6,254 nucleotides of DNA from Kiritimatiellia bacterium. Its GTDB lineage: Bacteria > Verrucomicrobiota > Kiritimatiellia > CAIQIC01 > Lenti-01. The translations under genes and the position numbers were made by a program. Below, piece by piece: positions 1 through 4,649 of the stretch. The notes beneath the pieces were generated by a model. It was not told where the DNA came from. It searched no databases and was given only the letters and a program-made list of their open reading frames with translations. Position 1 is the first letter of the stretch; each line of letters begins with the position of its first letter. The DNA lies in the NCBI GenBank assembly GCA_018432565.1, contig JAHDSS010000356.1, forward strand, positions 1-6,254, read 5' to 3'.

Positions 1-420
1 CGCCGCCACGACCCACGCCGGAAAAAACCACGTCACCATCTGCCAGGCCTCCGCCCGCGCATAGGCCGACGGCCAGCCCGGCCACCGCGGCGCGGTGTAC
101 ATCCAGCGGTGATACCCCACGTCGAAATACTGCTCCCGGCCCGCATTCGCCCATTGCACCAGCAAAAACCCCGTAAAACACAATCCCAGCCAGAACACCG
201 GATCGCGCACCACGGCGCGAAACGCATGCCGCAGCACCACCGCCAGCAGCACCACCGACGCCGCCACGCCCGCCCAGTGGTACGAAGGACGCAACCCGGC
301 CCATGCCCAGGCCGTGTACGCCAGCATAAATCCCAGCCAGAACCGAACGGCCAGCGCTCCGGGCCGGCTTTCCGCCCGGGCCCCGTTCGGCTCGCTGGAG
401 GGTGTAGGGTTCAAGAACAC
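1..420 (-). CDS. Partial membrane protein, probable O-antigen ligase/polymerase (Wzy/WaaL type), N-terminal part
   Basis: This reading frame stays open from just after the stop of the export gene to the window edge; 140 codons are visible and the C-terminus is missing. I chose GTG at 420; TTG at 429, touching the upstream TGA, is also possible, and the first ATG (327) would cut into the first membrane helix. A hydrophilic N-terminus of about 25 residues (NPTPSSEPNG) is followed by hydrophobic segments: RFWLGFMLAYTAWAWAGL, WAGVAASVVLLAVVL, VFWLGLCFTGFLLVQW and the start of QMVTWFFPAWVVAA. Between the third and fourth lies a Trp/Tyr/Pro-rich loop (YHRWMYTAPRWPGWPSAYAR). Dense Trp-rich helices next to a Wza-type exporter fit the Wzy_C O-antigen ligase/polymerase families, which join or polymerise lipid-linked glycans in the inner membrane. 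The catalytic periplasmic loop is outside the window, so the family is inferred from topology and context. It is probably translationally coupled to the export gene. Confidence 0.6.
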   Translation of the reverse strand, partial: MFLNPTPSSEPNGARAESRPGALAVRFWLGFMLAYTAWAWAGLRPSYHWAGVAASVVLLAVVLRHAFRAVVRDPVFWLGLCFTGFLLVQWANAGREQYFDVGYHRWMYTAPRWPGWPSAYARAEAWQMVTWFFPAWVVAA

Positions 421-429
421 CGCCCGCAA

Positions 430-1110
430 TCAGAACATCGCTTCCGGTACGAAGACCACGTCTTCCGCCTGCAAGATGATGTCGTCCTCCAGCCGCCCCG
501 CCGTGCCCACCGCTTTCAGATTGATCGTGCGCGACTCCGTTTTTCCGTCCGGCAGCGACCGCGTCACCAGGATCGCGCTGTCCTTCGCGCTCGGTGCGAA
601 GCCCCCGGCCTGCTGGATCGCCCCGCTCACCGTCAGATCCCTCGTCGCCGGTATCGCCACCCGCCCGGGCTCCTTCACCCGCCCCAGCACCGTCACGAAT
701 CCCCACGGCGAAATCCCCTCGCGATTGATGTCCCGTGCAAAATCCACCATCACCTGCGGACGCACGTAATACGATTTGTATCGCTTGGTCAGCTTCTCCT
801 GCAGCTCCTCCAGGCTCTGGTCGGCCACAGGCATCTCCCCCAGCAGCGGCAGCACCACCGTGCCGTTTTCGGATACCCGCTTCGCCGGCTCGTCGATTTC
901 CTTCTCCCCCGCCACCAGCACCACCAGGCTGATCACCAGCCCCGGACGCAGTTTCACCGCCTCCGGCGCCGGATCCTGGTCCGGCTGGCCGAAGGGCGGC
1001 GTCGAACGGCATCCCGCCGCAACCGAAAACCCCATCGCGGCCGCCAGGACCACATGCAGCCAAAGCCGCCATACCGGGCGGCGATCAGTTCTGTCTGGTT
1101 GAGTTTTCAT
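430..1110 (-). CDS. Wza/GumB-type polysaccharide export lipoprotein (Poly_export + SLBB)
   Basis: Predicted outer-membrane/periplasmic exporter for capsule or exopolysaccharide. With the start at ATG 1110 it has 226 residues; an in-frame ATG at 1152 would add 14 residues, but 1110 gives MKTQPDRTDRR followed by a hydrophobic stretch at 13-33 and a Cys at 34 (VAAG-C), a plausible lipoprotein signal. AGGCGG lies 8 nt before this ATG. A Poly_export-type region spans about 52-125 (LRPGLVISLVV, VSENGTVVLPLLGEMPV, YYVRPQVMVDF). An SLBB-like region follows at about 138-223 (VTVLGRVKEPGRVAIP, LTVSGAIQQAGGFAPSAK, LQAEDVVFVPE). At 226 residues it is shorter than E. coli Wza, like many single-SLBB exporters. 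The usual YxLGPGDxL motif is altered to VKLRPGLVISL. It lies downstream of the NusG-like gene and directly abuts the membrane protein gene, whose frame begins right after its TGA. Confidence 0.9.
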   Translation of the reverse strand: MKTQPDRTDRRPVWRLWLHVVLAAAMGFSVAAGCRSTPPFGQPDQDPAPEAVKLRPGLVISLVVLVAGEKEIDEPAKRVSENGTVVLPLLGEMPVADQSLEELQEKLTKRYKSYYVRPQVMVDFARDINREGISPWGFVTVLGRVKEPGRVAIPATRDLTVSGAIQQAGGFAPSAKDSAILVTRSLPDGKTESRTINLKAVGTAGRLEDDIILQAEDVVFVPEAMF

Positions 1111-1163
1111 ATAATAAGCCGCCTGGAAACGCGTTTGCCGGCATCCGGGCACGCCGATGGTAA

Positions 1164-1183
1164 CTCGCGCCGCACGGTGCGAG
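1164..1183 (-). promoter_or_regulatory. Leader hairpin upstream of the export gene (possible recognition site for the NusG paralogue)
   Basis: In the predicted leader RNA, CTCGC (1183-1179) pairs with GCGAG (1168-1164). Inside, CC pairs with GG around a GTGC tetraloop, with one A/C mismatch. The hairpin would lie roughly 15 nt from the predicted transcription start. RfaH reads the ops element and LoaP reads a leader RNA hairpin, so a structured element here is a natural candidate site. No U-tract follows, so it does not look like a terminator. The pairing is seen directly; the role is inferred. A perfect palindrome, AAACGCGTTT, lies further down the leader at 1127-1136. Confidence 0.35.
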
Positions 1184-1203
1184 CATGCAATGCCTTGGGG
1201 CTC

Positions 1204-1232
1204 ATCATCCTACTGCGAATCTTCAATGTCAA
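1204..1232 (-). promoter_or_regulatory. Sigma-70-type promoter for the polysaccharide export operon
   Basis: Reading the minus strand, a perfect TTGACA (1232-1227) is followed by a 17-nt spacer and GATGAT (1209-1204, four of six matches to TATAAT). It starts 17 bp past the stop of the NusG-like gene, so the export operon can be transcribed on its own as well as by read-through. The start site would be near 1197, leaving a leader of about 85 nt before ATG 1110. Confidence 0.6.
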
Positions 1233-1249
1233 CACCCCGCAGGGAATCT

Positions 1250-1855
1250 CTAGGTCACTTCCACGCCGCCTTCCGGCACCTCCACGGCGATCCCCCCCCC
1301 CATCATCTCCACCTGCAGAATCAGGCGGCCCTTGCGGCCGGCCCGCTCAAAACGCGCTTCCACCCCCTGCAACGGCCCCTCGGTGATCCGGCAGATTTCG
1401 CCGGACGCCAGGTTGCGCACCGGCGCCACATAGGCCCCCTCGGTCAGCCCGCGCCAGATCCCGGCCAACTCGCGGTGCAGCTGCCGGGCCTCGGCCAACC
1501 CCCGTGGATCCAGCACATACGCCACGCAGCCCGTCGCCGTGAAATCCTTCTTGCCCAGCCGCCCCGCCACGAACACAAACCCCGGAAACAGCGGCAGGTC
1601 CGCCACCCGCCGCTTCCGCCCCGCGACCGATTCGTGCGGAAACACCGGCAGAAAATGGGTCCATCCCCGCTCCCGAAGCCAGCCGGCGAATTTCTTCTCC
1701 CACCGCGGACGCGTCCGTACGCAGGTCCACCACGTCTCCGGCGCCGCCTCCGGCCCCGCGAACAGCTCCGGCGGATACAGATGCGGCTGACGGGCCGGGA
1801 TCCCCTGCCGCCCCCCCGCCCCCTTGCTTTTCCCAAGTGCCACCTGATACGCCAT
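1250..1855 (-). CDS. NusG/RfaH/UpxY-like specialised transcription elongation (antitermination) factor
   Basis: A 201-residue NusG paralogue. The NGN domain spans about 41-135: TWWTCVRTRPRWEKKFAGWL opens it, HFLPVF follows, and the hallmark LPLFPGFVFV is at 87-96. A KOW-like domain covers about 150-200 (SGEICRITEGPLQGVEARFE, then RLILQVEMMGGGIAVEV). A 40-residue extension containing LYPPELF precedes the NGN domain; housekeeping NusG lacks it, whereas UpxY-type factors of polysaccharide loci often have such leaders. The factor should bind elongating RNA polymerase and suppress pausing or Rho termination on a particular operon. The Wza-like gene immediately downstream points to the exopolysaccharide operon as its target. 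AGGA lies 8 nt before ATG 1855, and a promoter is visible about 110-140 bp upstream. It is unlikely to be the essential nusG, because secE/rplK neighbours are absent and the sequence is divergent. Confidence 0.9.
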   Translation of the reverse strand: MAYQVALGKSKGAGGRQGIPARQPHLYPPELFAGPEAAPETWWTCVRTRPRWEKKFAGWLRERGWTHFLPVFPHESVAGRKRRVADLPLFPGFVFVAGRLGKKDFTATGCVAYVLDPRGLAEARQLHRELAGIWRGLTEGAYVAPVRNLASGEICRITEGPLQGVEARFERAGRKGRLILQVEMMGGGIAVEVPEGGVEVT

Positions 1856-1964
1856 GTCCGCCGTCCTGACCCCTTCCGCCCCCGTCGCCCCCGCCTTTTG
1901 TTTTTCCGCACAAAATCAACAGCCGACGCTATGCTTTCCCCCGCCCCAACGCAATAGAATTGCC

Positions 1965-1993
1965 GTTAGAATTGCATTAGAGGCTCATGCCAA
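1965..1993 (-). promoter_or_regulatory. Sigma-70-type promoter for the NusG-like gene, with overlapping direct repeats
   Basis: On the minus strand TTGGCA (1993-1988, five of six) is followed by a 17-nt spacer and TCTAAC (1970-1965, four of six). The start site would be near 1958, giving a leader of about 100 nt. A 9-bp direct repeat, TAGAATTGC on the plus strand (1955-1963 and 1967-1975), overlaps the -10 and start. The first copy is also half of an inverted repeat (GCAAT-AGA-ATTGC, 1951-1963). These could be an operator, but no cognate regulator is visible. Confidence 0.5.
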
Positions 1994-2018
1994 ACTCCGT
2001 TTTGCCCGAGTCGTATTG

Positions 2019-2064
2019 GTCGGTGGCCGGTGGCCACTTGAACATTGAATATTGAATATTGATT
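2019..2064. repeat. GTGGCC tract and ATTGAAT heptamer tandem repeat
   Basis: Positions 2021-2037 read CGGTGGCCGGTGGCCAC, two overlapping copies of GGTGGCC. The 10-mer GTGGCCGGTG (2023-2032) recurs at 6083-6092. Next come ATTGAAT (2044-2050), ATTGAAT (2051-2057) and ATTGATT (2058-2064), a strikingly AT-rich patch in GC-rich DNA. Both look like interspersed intergenic repeats, not regulatory motifs of one gene. Confidence 0.7.
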
Positions 2065-2100
2065 CCCCCCTTTGTCCGCCGAATCCTCGGCGAAGACGCC

Positions 2101-2310
2101 TGCCCCCCCCTCCCCCCTGTCCTCTGTCCTCCGTCCTCTGTCCTCCGTCCTCAGTCCTCTGTTCCCCCTGTCCCCTATCCCCTGTCCTTTTCCTGCTTTC
2201 CTGGGTTTCCTGTTTTCCTGCTTTGTCCCCCCGTCCTCCCTCCTCCCCCCTGTCCTCTGTTCCCCCTGCCCTCTGACCACTGCCCCCCCTCCCCCCCCCT
2301 CTGCCCCCTC
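2101..2310. repeat. Polypyrimidine/polypurine repeat block downstream of the aminotransferase
   Basis: About 210 bp almost wholly C and T on the plus strand, hence G/A-rich RNA if transcribed past the aminotransferase stop. It is built of short units such as GTCCTCTGTCCTCC, TTTCCTG and runs of C up to nine long. Positions 2185-2232 are identical over 48 bp to 4524-4571 in the block after citrate synthase. The G-runs on the minus strand (for instance 2281-2310) could form G-quadruplexes. There is no hairpin plus U-tract, so it is not a classical intrinsic terminator. Confidence 0.85.
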
Positions 2311-2311
2311 C

Positions 2312-3490
2312 TCAGGTCTTCCGGGAGCGCAGCCCGTCCACGAACACCGACAGGCGGGCCATGGCCTCGCGGATGTTGTCCATACTGGTGGCATAGGCGC
2401 AGCGCAGAAAGCCCGCGCCGCTTTGTCCAAACGCATCTCCGGGCACCACCGCCACGCCATGCCCTTCAAGGAAGCGCATCGCGAACTCCTCCGACGACAC
2501 GCCCAGGTCGCCAATGTACGGGAACGCATAGAACGCCCCGGCCGGCGTATGGCACGGCACCCCCATGTCCGCGAACGCCGCGATCAGATAATTCCGCCGC
2601 CGGTTGTATTCCGCCACCATTTCCGCCACGGCCGCGTCGCCGCGCTCCAGCGCCTCCGCCGCCGCCTTCTGGCCGGTCGTCGGCGCGCTCATGATCGCGT
2701 ACTGATGCAGTTTCATCATGTTTTCCGACACTTCGGCCGGCGCGCAGGCATACCCGATGCGGAACCCCGTCATCGCCCACGCCTTCGACATCCCGTGCAG
2801 GAAAATCGTGCGCTCCTTCATCCCGGGCACCGAAATGAAGCTGACATGCTTCGACTCGTACGTCAGTTCCGCGTAGATTTCGTCCGTCAGCAGCAGCAGG
2901 TCGTGCTTCATGCAGAAATCCGCGATGTCCTCGACGTCCTTTTGCCCCAGCACCGCCCCCGTCGGATTGCACGGGAAGTTCAGCATCAGCACCCGGGTCT
3001 TCGGCGTCACCGCCTTCTCCAGCATGTCCCGCGTCAGGCGGAACTCGTCCTCGCGGCGCGTTTCCACGCACACCGGCACCCCGCCCGCCAGAATGATGCT
3101 CGGCCGGTAGCTCACAAAGCACGGCTCGTGATAGATTACCTCGTCGCCGGGATTCAGGATCGTGCGCAGCGCCACGTCGATCGCCTCGCTCACCCCCACC
3201 GTCACCAGGATCTCCCGCTCCCAGTCGTAGGTTGCCCCGAACTGCCGCGCCACGTACCCGGCGATCGCCTTGCGCAGGTCCGGATCGCCCCGGTTCGACG
3301 TGTAGTGCGTCGCCCCGCGCTCCAGCGACCACACGGCCGCCTCGCGCACCGTCCACGGCGTGTCGAAATCCGGCTCGCCCACCCCCAGCGAAATCACGTC
3401 CTTGCGCGACGCCACAATGTCGAAAAACTTGCGGATTCCCGAAAACGGCAGCGCCTTCACGTGCGCCGCCACCTGGCTTCTGTTGCTCAT
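2312..3490 (-). CDS. Class I/II PLP-dependent aminotransferase (fold type I), AlaT/PatA-like
   Basis: A complete 392-residue cytosolic transaminase, normal family length. Visible signatures: GVGEPDFDTPW at 36-46; substrate/cofactor region THYTSNRGDPDLR at 61-73; NPTG with Asn175; TDEIYAELTY with the PLP-ring Asp203 and Tyr206; the Schiff-base Lys236 in HGMSKAWAMTGFRIGY, with Arg244 likely holding the phosphate; and Arg363 in GFLRCAYATS for the substrate carboxylate. It should move an amino group between an amino acid and a 2-oxo acid; alanine or aspartate with 2-oxoglutarate is likely, but specificity cannot be read from sequence alone. The N-terminus (VKALPFSGIRKFFDIV) matches the thermophile/PVC/Firmicutes aspartate-alanine subgroup. 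GGGGAG lies about 10 nt before ATG 3490. It follows the Lrp-type regulator by 21 bp, as alaT follows alaR in Bacillus subtilis, so alanine transaminase is my first guess. Confidence 0.93.
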   Translation of the reverse strand: MSNRSQVAAHVKALPFSGIRKFFDIVASRKDVISLGVGEPDFDTPWTVREAAVWSLERGATHYTSNRGDPDLRKAIAGYVARQFGATYDWEREILVTVGVSEAIDVALRTILNPGDEVIYHEPCFVSYRPSIILAGGVPVCVETRREDEFRLTRDMLEKAVTPKTRVLMLNFPCNPTGAVLGQKDVEDIADFCMKHDLLLLTDEIYAELTYESKHVSFISVPGMKERTIFLHGMSKAWAMTGFRIGYACAPAEVSENMMKLHQYAIMSAPTTGQKAAAEALERGDAAVAEMVAEYNRRRNYLIAAFADMGVPCHTPAGAFYAFPYIGDLGVSSEEFAMRFLEGHGVAVVPGDAFGQSGAGFLRCAYATSMDNIREAMARLSVFVDGLRSRKT

Positions 3491-3511
3491 GGCCTTCGTC
3501 TCCCCCTTTGC

Positions 3512-3991
3512 CTACGGGCTGACCTGCAGCCGGTCGTCCACCTTGTCGCCGTCCATCAGCACGCCGTCCTGCTTGTAGGTCTTCAGCATGAAATGCGTGC
3601 CCGTCGACAGCACACCGTCCAGGGTCGCCAGCCGTTCGCTCACGAACGACGCCACCTCGCGCAGCGTATCGCCGTCCACAAACAGCAGCAGATCGTACTT
3701 CCCCGACATCAGATACATGTTCACCACTTCCGGGAACCCGCTGATCCGCCGCGCCACGCGGTCGAATCCGCCTTCGCGCTCCGGCTGCACCTTCACCTCG
3801 ATCACCGCCGTCACCCGCTCGCCCGGCAGATGGTCCTCGTTCACCAGCGCCCGGTACCCCCGGATCGTCCCCGCCTTCTCGTACGCCTCGATGCGCGCCG
3901 CCACCTCTTCCGGCGTCGAACGGATCATCTTGGCGATGTCCTCCAGACTCGTCCGCGCGTTCTTCTTCAAAATGTCCAGGATTTCGCTCAT
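3512..3991 (-). CDS. Lrp/AsnC-family transcriptional regulator
   Basis: A complete 159-residue feast/famine regulator. Residues 2-50 form a winged helix-turn-helix (ILDILKKNARTSLEDIAKM, STPEEVAARIEAYEKAGTIRGY, with a wing-like RGYRALVN end). Residues about 58-138 are the RAM ligand-binding and oligomerisation domain (ERVTAVIEVKVQPE, then FPEVVNMYLMSGKYDLLLFVDG). Such proteins form dimers to octamers that sense amino acids. The N-terminus is slightly shorter than in E. coli Lrp. GGAGG with a 5-nt gap precedes ATG 3991 and supports this start. The aminotransferase starts 21 bp after its stop, so the two are co-transcribed, and the likely job is to control that transaminase and perhaps itself in response to the amino acid handled. 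AlaR of Bacillus subtilis, an activator of alaT, is the closest functional precedent; the ligand here is unknown. Confidence 0.93.
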   Translation of the reverse strand: MSEILDILKKNARTSLEDIAKMIRSTPEEVAARIEAYEKAGTIRGYRALVNEDHLPGERVTAVIEVKVQPEREGGFDRVARRISGFPEVVNMYLMSGKYDLLLFVDGDTLREVASFVSERLATLDGVLSTGTHFMLKTYKQDGVLMDGDKVDDRLQVSP

Positions 3992-4025
3992 GCCTGCCTC
4001 CGGCGTTTCTTTGGCTCAATCTTTC

Positions 4026-4056
4026 ACTGTACCAGCCCCCTCCCGCCCAACGCCAA
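4026..4056 (-). promoter_or_regulatory. Weak candidate promoter for the regulator-aminotransferase operon
   Basis: On the minus strand TTGGCG (4056-4051) is followed by a long 19-nt spacer and TACAGT (4031-4026, four of six), with TG one base upstream of the -10 (extended -10 form). The start site would be near 4019, giving a leader of about 28 nt that contains the GGAGG site. The spacer is not ideal, so this is tentative. Confidence 0.3.
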
Positions 4057-4120
4057 CATATTTCAGCCCGCCATGAAATACGCGCATCTGCGTGGGGTGT
4101 CGCCGGAATCGGCCCTCGTA

Positions 4121-4142
4121 GCGCGGGGCTCCCGTCCCGCGC
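4121..4142. repeat. Perfect 7-bp inverted repeat (hairpin)
   Basis: GCGCGGG (4121-4127) and CCCGCGC (4136-4142) flank an 8-nt loop. It lies about 130 bp upstream of the regulator start. No T-run follows on either side, so it is not a typical intrinsic terminator. It looks like an interspersed hairpin element. Confidence 0.6.
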
Positions 4143-4226
4143 AGATCGCTACAGCCGCACACGACAAGAGCCGCGTGCCACGAAGGCAATCCGCTGTCCG
4201 GCTGTCATCCCGAGCCTGCCTGCCTC

Positions 4227-4352
4227 GCCGGAGCCTTGCGCGAAGGCGGGTCGAGGGATCTCGGATGGGGCCCGCAGGCCCGCCGTTGGATGGGACCGAG
4301 ATCCCGCGATGGAGGGACAAATGAACCCAGCTCCGGCACTACGCGCCTTCGC
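4227..4352. repeat. Composite inverted-repeat element
   Basis: Three pairs of perfect inverted repeats share this 126-bp stretch: GCCGGAGC (4227-4234) with GCTCCGGC (4330-4337); GCGAAGGCG (4240-4248) with CGCCTTCGC (4344-4352); and GGGATCTCGG (4255-4264) with CCGAGATCCC (4296-4305). The inner pair extends to 14 bp with one mismatch (4251-4264 with 4296-4309). A short local hairpin, GCCTT-GCGCG-AAGGC, sits at 4233-4247. The plus-strand wording GTCATCCCGAG (4203-4213) with GTCGAGGGATCTCGG (4250-4264) resembles a repeat phrase common between genes in many bacterial genomes. No transposase is present. Confidence 0.65.
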
Positions 4353-4411
4353 TCAATAGGACTTGGGCGTGCACCGAACCGCAGATTCGCCCCCCGTCTT
4401 TCTCTGCCGGG

Positions 4412-4648
4412 TCCTGTTTTCCTGGGTTTCCTGTTTTCCTGCTCGGACTGTCCCCTGTCCCCTGTTCCCCCGGACCTCGGACCTCCGACCTCGGACCTCG
4501 CCCCCCCCTGCCCTCTGTTCGCTTCCTTTTCCTGCTTTCCTGGGTTTCCTGTTTTCCTGCTTTGTCCCCCCCGTCCCCTGTCTCTTGTCCCCTGTTCCCT
4601 CGGACCTCTGACCTCGGACCTCGCCCCCCCCCTGCCCCTCCGCCCTCC
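4412..4648. repeat. Polypyrimidine/polypurine repeat block downstream of citrate synthase, internally duplicated
   Basis: A C/T-rich (plus strand) block that starts within 2 bp of the citrate synthase stop. It consists of two imperfect copies of one composite module, about 4412-4513 and 4530-4638, offset by about 118-130 bp. Each has a TTTCCTGGGTTTCCTG section, then GTCCCCTG units, then GGACCTCGGACCTC units, then a run of eight or nine C. Positions 4524-4571 are identical to 2185-2232, and 4412-4443 matches 2191-2222 with one mismatch. Confidence 0.85.
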
Positions 4649-4649
4649 C

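Larger units (their letters stand above)
1856..2311. other. 456-bp intergenic region: leader, promoter and repeats, no gene
   Basis: I see no convincing gene here on either strand. From left to right it holds the NusG-like gene's leader and promoter (1856-1993), a GTGGCC repeat tract (about 2019-2037), three ATTGAAT-like heptamers (2044-2064) and a C/T-rich block (about 2101-2310) that touches the aminotransferase stop. Open frames across it give only low-complexity peptides (Pro/Ser-rich on plus, Arg/Gly/Glu-rich on minus), caused by the biased composition. Confidence 0.8.
3992..4649. other. 658-bp intergenic region filled with repeats, no gene
   Basis: No convincing gene lies here. Frames that stay open (for example 4063-4320 on minus) encode Arg-rich low-complexity peptides, lack a ribosome binding site and cross several inverted repeats. 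The left end (3992-4060) is the regulator's leader and possible promoter, 4121-4352 carries inverted repeats, and 4412-4648 is a polypyrimidine block. Any citrate synthase 3' UTR and the start of regulator transcription must both lie in this stretch. Confidence 0.8.

Noticed and set aside
1236..1245. CCC-TGC-GGG just after the NusG-like stop considered as a terminator
   Set aside because: The stem has only three to four pairs and no T-run follows; instead, a strong -35 element starts right after it.
109..1386. A 425-codon open frame on the plus strand over the export gene
   Set aside because: It runs antisense to clear Poly_export and NusG-like coding sequence and is His/Arg/Pro-rich throughout.
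2101..2310. Polypyrimidine block considered as a CRISPR array
   Set aside because: The units are short, irregular and contiguous, without unique spacers of constant length, and no cas genes are present.
1966..2529. A 187-codon minus-strand frame running over the polypurine block
   Set aside because: It begins inside the aminotransferase gene in another frame, and its TEDRGRRTEDRG-type peptide is just the translation of the DNA repeat.
4121..4142. GC-rich hairpin considered as an intrinsic terminator for citrate synthase
   Set aside because: It is over 500 bp past the stop and lacks a T-tract on the transcribed side.
4063..4320. An 85-codon minus-strand frame upstream of the Lrp regulator
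   Set aside because: There is no ribosome binding site, it is Arg-rich, and it crosses several inverted repeats; it is better explained as intergenic repeat DNA.
2072..4324. A 750-codon open frame on the plus strand
   Set aside because: It lies antisense to the aminotransferase and the Lrp regulator, is rich in Arg/His/Pro as expected for a shadow in GC-rich DNA, and has no recognisable domain.
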